Shown: positions 1 through 11,728 of the stretch, piece by piece
How the letters are laid out: each line of letters starts with the position of its first letter
How positions within the stretch are numbered: position 1 is the first letter of the stretch
Assembly (NCBI GenBank): GCA_963966185.1
Contig: CAWZYM010000045.1
Coordinates: 184,001 to 248,000, forward strand
Source: Rhabditoides inermis
Taxonomy: Eukaryota; Nematoda; Chromadorea; Rhabditida; Rhabditidae
DNA length: 64,000 nt
Direction: 5' to 3'
Program-made: the position numbers and the translations under genes
Notes under the pieces: generated by a model
The model's input: the letters and a program-made list of their open reading frames with translations, nothing else
Told to the model about the DNA's origin: nothing
Database searches by the model: none

Positions 1-2765
1 TCTGTCAGCTTCTTCTTGGCGCTCTCCGTGCTCTGCATCAGAAGAGCCAGCAGCTCCGACGAGTACCTTAACCGACCCTATCCATTTCTCTATCCACAGA
101 CCTATCCCTCCCTCCCTCTCTCCCTCTCCCTCTCTCTCTCCCTCTCTCTCTCTCTCCCTCTCTCTCTCCCCCTCTCTCTCATCCCCTCACTCACAACTTG
201 TTGGCATCAAAGTTGCCCTTCTGGCACGCGCGGCGCAGCAGCCACATGAACAACCCTGTAAGGAAATATTTAAAAATGTTGAAACGAAGAAATGAAAAGA
301 AACAAACCCTGGAATAGAAGAAAGAGAAGGAAGAGAGGGAGAGTGGGTTGGAGAAAGAGTGGATGATGACTCACCCTGAGAGACACAATCATCCCCAGTC
401 GCCGGACGGAAGTCGACCATCTATAAAACATTATAATTTGTGTATTAACTATTCCTGACAGGTTATGTCTATTCCACATCCAATACGTGCAGACAATACA
501 ATCCGCTTCCTTCCTTCTTCCACCACGCGTCCTCTTTTTCCCACACACACACATCCCACATTCAAAACTGAAATTACCGTCCGAAATCCGCGCGCCGTCG
601 CAATTCGAAAACAGTGTAAAATCGAGAGCAAAACACTAATCGGGATAGCTTCCGATGGCAGCTGCGCACTATATAAGGGCAGCGGCTGTTCAAAGTGGCA
701 TCTCTTCGTCAGCAGTCGAAGAATCATCCATCCAGCATGACTTCCACTTTCGTCGGCATCGCGTCCGCCGCCTCCCTCCTAGTCACTGTCGTCTCCCTCG
801 TCTCCGTCGTCGTCATCCTCCGCGACATCAACAGCCTCGAGACAGAGGTCGCCGAGGGAATGCAGGAGTTCAAGGTACAGTATCCCATTGATTCTCTTCT
901 GCATATTTCCTAACCCACGGTACTTCAGCTCATCTCCGAGGACACATGGTCGCGTCTGCTCAGAACCCACATGAACCCGTCGGGAGAGGCGGACGCGCCT
1001 CCCTCTTTCGAGACCATCTTCGGACGCCGCTCCGCCCGCCAGGCTGGCGAGCAGTGCAACTGCGGAGTGAGCAGCCGCGGATGCCCCGCCGGACCCCCCG
1101 GAGCCCCCGGAGCACCCGGTGAGTGCAACACAACAACCATCATATATCACATTGTGGTTATCGTGTTTAGGACTTCGCGGAGAACAGGGTCTGCCCGGAG
1201 ACGACGGACGCCCGGGGGCTCCCGGAGTGTCGCTCGCAGTCACCCACGACCTGCCCGGAGGATGCATCCAGTGCGAGGCCGGAGAGCCCGGAGACGTCGG
1301 ACCCGACGGAGCGCCCGGAAACCCTGGACGCGACGGACAGCCCGGCAAGCGCGGAACCACAGGAAACAATGGAGCGCCCGGAGAGCGCGGACCCGACGGA
1401 GACGCTGGACAGCCCGGACCTGCTGGACAGCCCGGACGCCCCGGAAAGGACGGCGCTCCCGGAACTGTGGCCATGCCTGGAGTGCCCGGACAGCCCGGAG
1501 CGGCGGGACGCCCCGGACAGCCTGGACAGCCCGGAAAGAACGGAGAGCGCGGAGCGGAAGGAGAGCAGGGACAGGCGGGATTCCCGGGACGCGATGGACA
1601 GCCCGGACAGGCCGGACACGACGGTCAGGCCGGAGGACCCGGAGAGGACGGGGCACAGGGAGACGACGCCAACTACTGCCCCTGTCCCCAGAAGAAGCAC
1701 TGAGTGTGAGTGCATGCAAGCAATCGTATACAATAAACATGTCGCCATCGCACTTGACTTGTTCAAAATATCGAGCAGAGAGATCGCAGCAATACGTAAA
1801 CATGAAAACGGTTGTTGAAATACATCATACCAAAAGACAAACCACAACCACCCACATTCTCGACGATGGAGAGTGCGTGGTGGACTGCGTCGGCGTCGTC
1901 CCGCGAAGACTCGTCCAGACGGTCCATCGCCCCCACGAGACACTCGATGATACTGCAAGCAACCGAGACACTCCCTCCCCTCCCCTCCCCCTCCCCCACC
2001 GTCCCTCCGCGAGGCTCTCGATCAGCTGACCCGCTCCCTCGTCTCCCTCAGCCAGAGTATCCACATCCGTCAGCTCCTAGCAATTCGAATCACCCCCGAA
2101 CACAGCATGGCGCTCACCTGCAGCAGGTTGATGCAGCTGGCTGCGATGTCAGTGTTCTCGTGTGCGAGTAGCTGTAGGAGGAGGGCGGGCAGCCCGCACG
2201 CCACGCACTCCCCGTACTCGTCCGGCTGCGTCGCCAGCACTGTCATCTCCTGCAACACTGTCATCACATCATGTCACTCTCCACACATGCACTCATTCTC
2301 GTCACAGTAGACGCACTCGTACCCCTCCCCTCCCCTTTCCTGTCCCACCTGCACCGCAGTGTCCAGTTCTATCTCGCTGTCCATGAAGCGCGTCGGTTCA
2401 TCCGCGTGTCGCATACGCATCTCGCGATTCCGCAGCGCCTTCTTCTCCACCTCAAAACGACAAGTGTGTGTGTGTGTATGTGTGTGTGTGTGTGAGCGTG
2501 TCACTGCCCCACCTGTGCGCAGAGCTTCTTGACGAAGGCCGCGTCGACGGCGACGGCGGTGGACTGGTCGTCCTCGAGGGCCGCGAGGATGTCAGCCGCA
2601 CTGGCAGTCGCCGTGTTCAGCTCCTCCCTCGACAGGGGGGCGTCCACGCGGGAACGCTTCGCAGGCAGCTACACACGTTATCACATTTAATCAAATAATC
2701 AATATATCGATAATCACCTGTCCGCTGGACGCCTTGAGGATCTCGGTGACATCAATCGATGCCAT
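1..2765 (-). CDS. CTNNBL1: CTNNBL1 (beta-catenin-like protein 1), 5' part, continues past position 1
   Basis: Armadillo-like nuclear protein of the Prp19/CDC5L spliceosome complex. Nine exons join in frame on the minus strand: 2765-2718, 2668-2513, 2450-2349, 2249-2118, 2076-2000, 1952-1856, 420-375, 255-195 and 66-1. The match comes from family-specific runs: FMDSEIELD, a TQPDEYGECVACGLP block followed by LLAHENTDIA, DVDTLAEGDEGA, AMDRLDESSRDDADAVHHAL ending SIVEN, then MVDFRP, WLLRRACQKGNFDANKL and YSSELLALLMQ. Each has a clear counterpart in animal CTNNBL1 in the same order. The basic stretch PAKRSR near residue 18 could serve as a nuclear signal. The start is the first Met, in MASIDVTEIL. 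The intron at 421-1855 is exceptional (about 1.4 kb against 40-100 bp for the others) because it holds a collagen gene on the other strand. The C-terminal half lies outside the window. Confidence 0.93.
672..679 (+). promoter_or_regulatory. TATA box of the collagen gene
   Basis: The sequence CTATATAAGG lies 60 bp upstream of the collagen start codon, in a position and context typical of a strongly transcribed structural gene. The transcription start would then fall near 700. Confidence 0.6.
737..1703 (+). CDS. Nematode cuticle collagen, nested in a CTNNBL1 intron
   Basis: Structural collagen of the extracellular cuticle. Three exons (737-874, 929-1118, 1171-1703) give 286 residues. Residues 1 to about 60 look like the nematode cuticle collagen N-terminal domain: a short N-terminus, one hydrophobic membrane/signal segment (AASLLVTVVSLVSVVVIL), then an acidic amphipathic stretch. 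FGRRSARQ follows, a basic site of the type cleaved by subtilisin-like (BLI-4) proteases, then a CNCG cysteine pair. Gly-X-Y repeats run from GCPAGPPGAPGAPG to the end. They are broken once near residue 137 by a segment with GGCIQCEAGEPGD, the cysteines of which would cross-link trimers. The C-terminus is short (NYCPCPQKKH). A TATA box lies about 60 bp upstream and a polyadenylation signal 30 bp downstream. The out-of-frame readings over this GC-rich repeat are shadows. Confidence 0.95.
1732..1737 (+). promoter_or_regulatory. Polyadenylation signal of the collagen gene
   Basis: AATAAA, 29 bp after the collagen stop codon. It keeps the nested gene's transcript inside the host intron. Confidence 0.6.
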
Positions 2766-3019
2766 CTCACTCTAGCCTGAACATGAGTCAAGGAATCAAT
2801 CAATTTATAAGTATGGAACCTTTATAGAATTCTCAATAATCCAAGTAACAATCGGTGTCCAACCGCATCTTGCCCATAAACAAGTAGAAAGTAAGCGCTC
2901 GTAACATTTTTTTTATCACACCCGTCAGAAACAACAATCAATCAATCAGTCAACATCAACATGAACATTAATAACATAACAAGAAGTCCCCAAAGGAACA
3001 GCAGCTGAACAACTATCAT

Positions 3020-3861
3020 CTATCGCAGAAAGTAGGGCACAGTGGTGCGCTGGCGCTGCTTCTTTCCGCGCAGGCTCGGCTTGTACCTACAACACAACTA
3101 ATAAATCAAGACAATCACTCGTGAAAAATAAAAAATACCTGAGCGCATCTCCGAACAGAGTGAACACTCGGCCATCGAGTGCAAACTGGAACGACGTGCC
3201 TTGCTTGGGGATCACTGAAAGACGAACCAATCCCTCTCTCTTCTCCCTTCCTTCCCCCTCCCCTCCCCACCCACCAACATATCTGTCCTGTTTGGTGATG
3301 AGTTGGAAGGTGTGCCGTGTCTCCAATGCAATGATCCCCACTGTGCCCACCTAAAACACAACATGCAACACTAAACACAACAAACACATACTAGAAGTTC
3401 AAAAATAATACACAATAAAAATCTTACCTGTGTGGCGTTGTCCGCCTCCGAAACAAGCACCAACGCACCGTGGTAGTCCGCCTAATACCAATCAATCGAT
3501 CGAGCAATCCATCAATCAATCGATACCTTGAGCATCCTATCGTCGGGTAGCTTGTTGAGATCGCCGACCAGCTCTCGAAAGTACTCCTTCCACATCTCGT
3601 ACAGCGGCACAAACTGATCGTACCTACAACATACGGTAAACACACAAACAGAAACCATAGAATACGGTAATCCGTTATGAGCTTCAGTTTGAGCTTCAGT
3701 TTGAGCACTCACGTGAGTCCCTTCTTCTCCTCATCGGTGAGCCCCTTTCGGGTGAAGTTGTGTTTCTTCGCTTTCTCGACCTTGGGTTTGCTGTTGCGGC
3801 CGAATAAGATGTAGTTGGATCCCTCCGACACTGCCACTTCCTTCTTCTCACGAACAGACAT
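3020..3861 (-). CDS. POP4: POP4/Rpp29, protein subunit of RNase P and RNase MRP
   Basis: Binds the RNA component of RNase P/MRP in the nucleus and nucleolus and helps process tRNA 5' ends and rRNA. Six exons join in frame: 3861-3713, 3623-3527, 3481-3428, 3350-3275, 3214-3139 and 3086-3020, giving 172 residues. The family pattern is present in order: a Lys-rich N-terminus, LYEMWKEYFRELVGDLN, then the Sm-like barrel with ADYHGALVLVSEADNA, VGTVGIIALETRHTFQLITK, VIPKQGTSFQFALDG and VFTLFGDAL, and a basic tail (RGKKQRQRTT). The length is somewhat below human POP4 (about 220), mainly in the N-terminal region. The exon ending at 3275 uses the donor GTTG|GTGGGT, which restores the frame into VIPKQG. 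Start chosen at the first Met, MSVREKKE. Confidence 0.92.
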
Positions 3862-4259
3862 ACTAAAATATGTCACTTCGAAAACTAATATCTTCAAACA
3901 TAAACACCAGAACCAGATAGTCATACCTTGACTCAAACAAGTAACCACAAATCAGCAAAACTCACTCACGAAAAATCAAAAGACAAAAACCTTCATTCAA
4001 TCAACACACAGGAAAACGTAAATATGAGACTAGTATCTCAAATAAATAAAATCCATGATTCAAAACGGTAAGTCACAATCAACACAGGAAAACAAAATTA
4101 TGGTCGTAAACCCTAAACAATTGAGTGAACCCAAGCAATAAAGATCGGTGGTGGCGATTGCTAGTTTGAGAGGGAGATGTCGACTCGTGAGTAGCAAGCG
4201 GGATAAAACTACAGTGACTATCACAGAATATCGGTATACGATAGGGTAGGAAAAAGGGT

Positions 4260-7200
4260 TCAAACGGCAGCAGCCTTCCTCTTCTTGGCATCCAACTGCT
4301 CCTGCACCTCCTTCAACTGCTTGAGCAGTTCGAGACGACGCGCTTCTTTGTCGATTCCGGCACCCGCTCAAATGCATACCATCAATATCATACAAATGAG
4401 TACGCTACGCATAACAATACTTACATTTCTTTTTGTCTACAAGGTCGTCTTCTGCCTGCTCCATTTGCACCCTCTGCTCTTCCATCTCCTCCTGTCTGGG
4501 AGGCATGGGAGGGGGAGGCGGGGCGAACGAGTTGTCCACCTCCCCGTCCATGTGAGGCGGCACAGGAGGGGGAGGGGGCAGGGCCGAGGCGAGCGTCCCA
4601 CTGCCCTCCTCCTCCTCTGGCGGCGGTGGCGGGGGAGGGGGCGTGGAAGACGGCGAGCGGCGAGCGGCGGGAGGAGGAGACGGAGACACACTCATCTAAA
4701 TACCAACACTGTCCATGCCTATCCCATCGACTCGAATCGCACCACGCACCTCGTCATCGCTTATCGCCTGGATATTTGGAGACGCGGGTCTCTTCTTGTC
4801 TCCCTTGTCCTCCTCCTCCTCATCCTCCGACACAGGACGCGGGCGGAACGCGGCAGGCAGATCGTCCTCCCTCAAATCGTCCACATACACCAACAGTTCA
4901 TATGTCTCCAATAGTATGCAGTATGCAATGTGCACTGCACTCACCGCTCCTCGAAGAACTTGGTGGGATCCCTGTTGGTAGGGCGGCGTTGGCTGGCATC
5001 GCTCTTCTCGCTCACCGCGCTGCTCACAGACGACACACTCTCGGCAGACGGCGAGCGGCGGCGGCTGCTCCGCCTACAACAGCCGATCCAACATCACCAC
5101 CACCACAACTCCTCCCTCCTACTCCACCCCTCCGCTCCTACCCACCTGGGCGCGCTCCCACGGCTGCTCGAGTCCGAGCTGCTGCTGCTACAGCTGCTGC
5201 TCCTCGTCCGCCTCTTGCTACTCTTCCCACTCTTTTTCCAACCACCGCCACCACGACCGGAACTGCTGCGCACATCCTGCAACAATGCCAATATAAAATA
5301 GAAATGAGCAGTACGACGCACCCTGTTCTTGTGTTTCCTGGTGCGGTCGAGGGACGAGTGGCTGGCGCTGGAGGTGCTGGAGCTTCTGGATCGCCTCCTC
5401 TTGTCCCTCTTCTTCCTGTCCCTCTCCCGCTCCTTCTCCCACTCGCGCTTCTTGCCCCCGCTCCGAGCCCACGGATCGCGCACTTCCCCGCCTCCCCTCT
5501 TCTCCTCCCTATGCTGCTCCCTCCCATTCCGACTGCGCTCCTTCCTCGACCGAGACGACGACGAATCACTCTCACTGCTGATAGGGGTTCCCAAAAGCAG
5601 ACTATCAGTCGGCTTCCTGAACATACGCGTTACGCATAAACAAACCTCGTACGACTCACTTCTTGTGTTTGTCGCGTGCTGTGGGCGCGTCTCGGTGTGT
5701 GCTGGGCCTGTGTGCTGGCTGCCTGCCGACCGGCCGTCCGAATCCAGGCCCGGGCGCGTCGGGGGCCTCTCGGCGGAAGCTGTCCCTTCCGCTCCCACCC
5801 CTCCGCACCGGCAGCGCGCGCTCCCTCTCGGGACGACCGTTCGGGTAGTACGTCTGCGGGCCGAGATCTAAAAGAAACAAATTTTTATTTTTTTAAACGA
5901 TTGCAACACTTCAAACTGTTACCAATCACAACTATTAAACAACGCTGTACAACGCATAACAAATCACTCCACACCATAGTTCTCACTCTTTTCGGCCACC
6001 AACGGTGCTGGGGCGCGTATGCGCTCATGTCTCCTCTTATCATTTTCTACAGAACAAATAAAGATGCACGTTTGGTGATTAGCAAGGACACAACTCACCC
6101 TGAAATCCCCTGCTGTCTCTGTCGCCCCGTCTGCGCATCTGTGGAGGAGGCGACATGCGCACATCCATCAGAGATGGCAGACCCTGCTTGCTGCCACCGC
6201 TGCCACGCCGTTGCTTCGCACCACAGCTATGCGATAAATATTGTACAAAATTATTTTGAAAAATCGAATATACGTTCAAAAATCTAACATGCACACCAAC
6301 CTCTCATCATCCGAGTCCGCCGGGCGAAACTCGTCGGTCGGAACGAGCTTGAGCCTCTTCGTCTCGTAGTCCGCATCATTCTCGCGTTTGTGGTTGGCTT
6401 TGCGCATCGCCTGAATCACAACACAATGTGAAATAAGAACACTATTATACCAAATAAAAATATATATAATTACAAACACTTACATCTCTCGCCTGCCGCA
6501 AACCGCGCTCCCAAGGCGTTTCGTCTTTGGTAACACTTGACGCAACTGAAGTGAAATGTGTACATAATAAAATCGAAATAAAACGTTGACTTACCGCTGG
6601 AATTGCTCTCGGCGGCGACCGCTCGACTGCGCTTGGCGGGCGGGACCTGGCTGGGATGGGCGAACTTGCAGTCCGCTCCCCACGTGCACTGTCCCTTGAC
6701 GAACCACTTGCACACTCCGTCCTCGCCCCCGCCGCCGCTTTGACACGACGCGTTCGACGCGCGCCGTCCTCTCACAACACGCTACAACACGGGTAATTGC
6801 AAAAAAAAAAGGGAATATGAAACATAAGAATACATACCTCGATTGGCGGCTTGGCCGGCTCGTCGTCAGAGTCCTCGAGCTCGCCGTCTTCTAGCTCACC
6901 CTCTTCCTTGTCGCTTTTATCGTCGTTATCATCCTGAAAAGTGAATAGATGACAACAAACAAGTTTCCTAGAAGACTCACCACCTCTCCGTCGTCGCTCT
7001 TCTGTGCCGACTGCTTCGAGTCGCCATTTTCCGCCACCTCGCCGTCGTCATCGGACACCGGTGTCTGCATACACATTATCCACAATAACATAAATTAAAT
7101 CTTATATATGAAAGAAACTCTCACCGGTTGCGCGGACATGTCCTCGTCGCCGGACTGGGTCATCTCCTCGTCGTAGTCCAAGTCAATCGCATCCACTGCT

Positions 7201-7432
7201 GGCGATTCCACTCTCGGAGCAGTCTTCAGTGGTGCGTCTAGTGACACTTCTGGAAATGAAATGGGTGAAAAACAACACATATTCAACAACAACGAATATA
7301 TTAACAACAACCACAACACCATCAACCACAAGAACAACACATACTACTACCCGCGAAAGAAAACAGCATACCCGTGGGAGAATCGGACACCGACTCCGGT
7401 TCTGGCGAAACAGCCACAGCGTCTTCGTCCAT
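4260..7432 (-). CDS. ZC3H18: ZC3H18-like CCCH zinc-finger protein with RS and proline-rich regions
   Basis: In animals ZC3H18 bridges the nuclear cap-binding complex with the NEXT/exosome RNA decay machinery. About 15 exons follow one another in frame. The order is: acidic N-terminus from MDEDAVAVSPEPE with several D/E/S-rich exons (7432-6838), then one CCCH finger CKWFVKGQCTWGADCKFAH in exon 6781-6595 with a nuclear signal PAKRSR. Next come PWERGLRQARD and AMRKANHKREND (the conserved WERGLRHAKE region of ZC3H18), the LGPQTYYPNGRPERERA block, and a long Arg/Ser/Glu-rich part with REWEKERERDRKKRDKRR (5616-5323). Two further RS exons, an acidic exon and a poly-Pro exon near 4690-4435 follow. 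The C-terminal exon, ARRLELLKQLKEVQEQLDAK, mirrors the coiled tail of ZC3H18. Exon boundaries in the RS part are less certain because the composition is so biased. Confidence 0.85.
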
Positions 7433-8495
7433 CCTGAACAGCAATGATTACATTTGAAACATAAAATGTGTATATTCAATATCAAAACAGTGTTTGAAAA
7501 AAAACTGAATAAGTTCGTTTTGTAACACTGAAACAACAAGTTGAAATGCTCGATGGTCGAGCGAATCAAGTACCGTGTGCGCGAGACAGAAATCACTCAT
7601 AACAGCTAGACGCCGTGGCTCAGCAATCAGTGTGTCGACCACCATGTGTGGGTGGGGAACAGAGGGTTGGAGGTGGGCAAGTGGAGGGGGATAGTTTTGG
7701 TCGGTGGAGGTATTAGGAGTGGATGTAATCGTGTTCCACTAACAAATGCGCAACCAAATCCAAAATTAGACGATCCCAAATAGTACGGAATAGCAGAATC
7801 GACGGAAAACAGCATGTTGTCGAAAATCGTGGCACAACGTATTTGTAGCGCGGCAACAAATCGATCGATTATAAGCTCCGCCCACAAAATATTCCGCACA
7901 CATCTCGCACACACTCGGACATGAGACACGCATCAACGCTAATTTATCACAAGGATTTTCTATTTGTTATTTTGAATTAGCCGATTATTTTAATTATAAA
8001 TTGTGAATCATTTACTCAAAATTACATAACTACTGTATTCAAATAATATATGTAATTTTAACTGTGAAAACCTCCTCTATCATGGGTATATCCCAATTGG
8101 ATTATGTTAAATAAAAACGGTTTTATTGCACACGATGTCCTATAGAAATCTATTAGAACTCATCTGAACCGGAACAAAAACACGCGAGATCAACTCAAAA
8201 GATCAAAATTATCACAGACACCGGATTGACTCGGGCTGGAATTACGGGGACCTGTCTACAAAAGTGAAGTAAGCAGTCCTAAAACACACAATACGCGGGT
8301 AAAACGGGGAGAAATGAATATGCATGGAATACTGATTACAATGTGTGCTACACATATTGAATATGATTATATGACGGATAGATACAACGATAAGACAGAA
8401 TACAAAGAGGATAGAATAGACTGGATAGAATATAAGGCTTACAAATACTGAAATACTAGTAGCGGTGTTGCATGGTATTGATAGATACATATGGA
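7433..8495. other. Intergenic region between the ZC3H18-like and CCCH genes
   Basis: No convincing coding exon on either strand. The part nearest 7433 should hold the promoter of the minus-strand ZC3H18-like gene. The stretch 7930-8240 is AT-rich and carries no recognisable motif. The part below 8496 would be the 3' untranslated region of the CCCH gene. Confidence 0.5.
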
Positions 8496-10906
8496 TCAGT
8501 GGTGAGCGAGGTGCGTGGGCGTGGGATAGCGGTGCGAGTAGAGGCCAGCCGCCAGCAGCTCCTCGTCGCAGGACTGAAACAATCCAAGTCACTCTCCGAG
8601 TGCTCCCAATGGCTGCAGCTCACCGTGGTGAGCATCTCCACCTCGCTCCTCGCACTCTTCCTTCTCTGCCCGCACTCATCACCTCCCTCCTCATCGATCG
8701 TACCCAGCTTCTTCGTCATGTTTTTCTCAATCGGAACTCTCTTCACCACACGACGCGGCGATCTAAGCGGATAAATCATGAGAACGACATTACTTCATAA
8801 AAATAGCATTGTACTAGCACACAGTATTACCATACTACAGTGCGCATAAATATTGCCCATATATCTGTACCGCAACTACAGTATTCATACCGTACCCCGG
8901 CTGTTCCTCCTCAGGCTCCTCGCGAATCAGAGAGAGGTCGGGCTTCTTGGCTTTGCGGGCTACAGCCTCGTCGTGAAACACCTAATCGATATCAATCAAT
9001 ACCAGTGGGGGTGAATGCAACCACCTCTCCGTCGTCGTCGATCATGATCGCGTGTAGGGAGGAGGCGCGGACGAGCCCATCGCTCGCATCGCCCGTCGAA
9101 CTCTTCTTCTCGCGAGACTCCCACATATCTGAAGCCAACCTCGTCTCACCCCTTAATCATATTCCAATCCAGTTACATTCTCTTTAAAACACTTTAAAAC
9201 CCTTGAACACTCTCGAAATGCCTCCGGAATACTCTAGAATACACCCGAATGAATTTGTTTCAATTTCGAAACACTGTATCGCGTTCGAAGTTACCGAGTG
9301 GGCGTACTTTCACTTGCCAGTGTTCACAATGGCGTTCCTGTTGCTACTCGTCGTCCTCCCCACCCACCGTTTGTGTCCTTGTTGTCCATCCTGTCGACCC
9401 TGTCTGTGATGGGCATGTCCCACTCCCCGTCCGCACACCGTCCGTGGTCCCCGCCCCTCCTCTCCCACCGCCCGCCCTGCCAGTGCTCCCCGCATCCATA
9501 ATCATTGCGCGGCTCGTAGCCTCGCTGCTGGCGCTCAAACACACACCCTTGTACCAGAACAGTAAGGTGTGCAGTACCTGGTAGTGTCTGTCGCCTCCGT
9601 TGTGTCTTCCTCCGTGCCAGTGGGGCCGGTCGTTGCCCCCTCGGAATCCCTTCCTCCTGTGCTGCTGCTGCTGCATGGCGAAGCCGTCGTAGCCAAAGGC
9701 AGGCGGCTGGTGCGAGGCGCCACTGCGGGTGCTGAAAGGGGACTGTTGCGGGTGCGAGTGGTAGACGAGGCGGGGACGCACTTGGACTGCCTGCTGTGCC
9801 ACTGGCTGCCTCCGATCTCCTCCCTATCCTCGTCCGGGTGCAAGGGCTCGTCCTCCCTTGCGGGGCTGATGCTGCCAGCCGCCAGAAGACGCTCGTATTC
9901 CATCAGAGGGAGACCCTCAACACAAACACATCAAGTCAGTCAACCACTGCCACCACTCTCTTGCTACACAAATGCCCTCCCACATTCCTACACTGTCCTC
10001 TCTGCCAACCTTCTTGAGCTTGTGTATGAATTGACAGCGGGGTCCATAGGGGCAGTGACCCTGCACAGAGAACTTGTCACACAGCTGCGTCTTGTACTTG
10101 GGATGCGCCTTTCCGCGTGGCTCAAACAGACAGAATTCAGTATACCGTATCCATACCGTACCCCGTACCTGAAGAGGCAGTCGGAGCTCGTTCTCTCCGT
10201 GAGCGAAGCGGCACGCTTCTCCGTAACTGCAAGAGCCAGTCTTCTTGAACGCGTCGCACAGTGCAGTCTTGAATGCCTCCTCCTTCCTGCAAATTGCATG
10301 AATGTGCCAAACCACCATAGCTTCGCCACCCCCACAGTACCTCTTGAGTCGGATCGCCTCCTCGCGCTCCTCGTCCGTCATCATCTCATACGAGATGGAC
10401 TGGCGACGGGAACCGCGCGACCCGCGAGACTGCAATCAATCCACATCCCATAACAACAACAACTACGCATATCAACCCGCGCGTCTGTCACCAGTCTACT
10501 CTCCCTTTCCCACACCAATCAATACCGGACATGCTCAGACTCACGTCGTCGTTGGCGTGTGGCGCGGCGCCGCGGCTGCTGCTGCGGCTCTCGTATCCCT
10601 CACTCGTCATAGTAGTCGTGCCCAGGCTGCTCCGCCGCTCCTCCACCTTCACTGGCAGAGACATGCCAGGAGTGATCGTCATCGCACCCAGCGGAATCGC
10701 TAGACAAACCATATCAATCAATACTCCCTGCCCTCGCACTCACAGTATCCAACGGGAGCCGCGTATCCCGCGGCAGCCGCTCCTCCTCCGAGCAGTGCCT
10801 CCTTCCACTTGCCGTTGCTGGTCCAGTCACCAGCGGAAGCTCCGCCCATCGAGGGCCCGCCCATGCCGAACAGGTGTTGCATGGGGTGGCGCTGTGCGTG
10901 GTACAT
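8496..10906 (-). CDS. Tandem CCCH zinc-finger RNA-binding protein (TIS11/ZFP36 type)
   Basis: Predicted cytoplasmic RNA-binding protein that recognises AU-rich 3' UTR elements. Two fingers have the exact family spacing C-x8-C-x5-C-x3-H: FKTALCDAFKKTGSCSYGEACRFAH (positions near 10275-10200) and KYKTQLCDKFSVQGHCPYGPRCQFIH (near 10105-10030). They carry the lead motifs (F/Y)KT-x-LC and are followed by HGENELR, as in ZFP36 and nematode OMA/MEX/POS proteins. The likely start is MYHAQRHPMQHLFGMGG at 10906. Before the fingers come Gly/Ala and Ser/Arg-rich exons and EREEAIRLKR. After them is a low-complexity region (9900-9350) open in two frames, then exons with KPDLSLIREEPEEE and PIEKNMTKKL, and a C-terminus YSHRYPTPTHLAHH. 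The fingers are certain; the middle exons are not. Confidence 0.82.
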
Positions 10907-11728
10907 GCTGTCTTCGATCGGTCCGGCCGAGAGAAGAGCGAGTAGAGAGAGTGAACTGAGTCGGCTGCCGCACCTCCTCCACTCCTGGCCCCGCCCACTC
11001 CCGTTCCCGCCTAAACTCAGCTGATCGCGCCAAATCAGCTGGTAGCTACCGTAATCACGGGATTAGATATCGTTCAAACTACAATCCATACCTCGGAGCG
11101 TTCATATAGCATATCATCACCTTTTCAGTTGATCTTCCCTTCTTGTTGCATGCGATCTCTTCCATAGCATCATAATACAGCTATTTTGCCGCAGCACTCC
11201 CCGCCTGACTTTCCTTCTTCTTTTCTCTCTCTCTCTCATTATATCCACAGAACGTATAGAAATCACATTTATCATTTAACATCAACATGGAAAAGCAATT
11301 CGCTAATATAAATAGATCCGTGTGGGCTGGAGGAGGGGTCACACAACGTGGGGAAAAAAAGGGGAAAAGACCGTGTCTACTCGGGGAAACCCATGTCCCC
11401 AGTAATATTTGCGTGTCTGTGAAATGTACGGCTATAAGAATGAGATAGTTGAAAAACAATAACGCGCCACACTCACAATCAGACGCATAAACAACAACAA
11501 AACAATGTAAAAGCACAAGAACGTCATATGAGAAGAACCCTATCAACTACATTTCATTATAAACCGTTATACAAGTTTCAGTACTTTAGTTATTATAAAC
11601 GGGGTCATCAGAGAAATTGGTTAGTTATTATTACAAAAAGTGGAAATTACTATACTTTGGCGGTGTATCCATGTATAGGTGTCAGCTTGAAGAAGCCGAC
11701 TGCTATGGTGGGGTCTCTTTCGACTCGA
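10907..11728. other. Intergenic region between the CCCH gene and TOP1
   Basis: Contains the presumed promoter of the CCCH gene (above 10906) and the 3' untranslated region of TOP1 (below 11729). A short (CT)n run lies near 11220. I see no exon supported by splice sites or similarity. Confidence 0.5.

Noticed and set aside
1167..2029. Long frames overlapping the collagen gene in other frames and on the other strand
   Set aside because: GC-rich Gly-X-Y coding repeats keep all frames open. Only the plus-strand collagen frame has the domain structure and splice sites.
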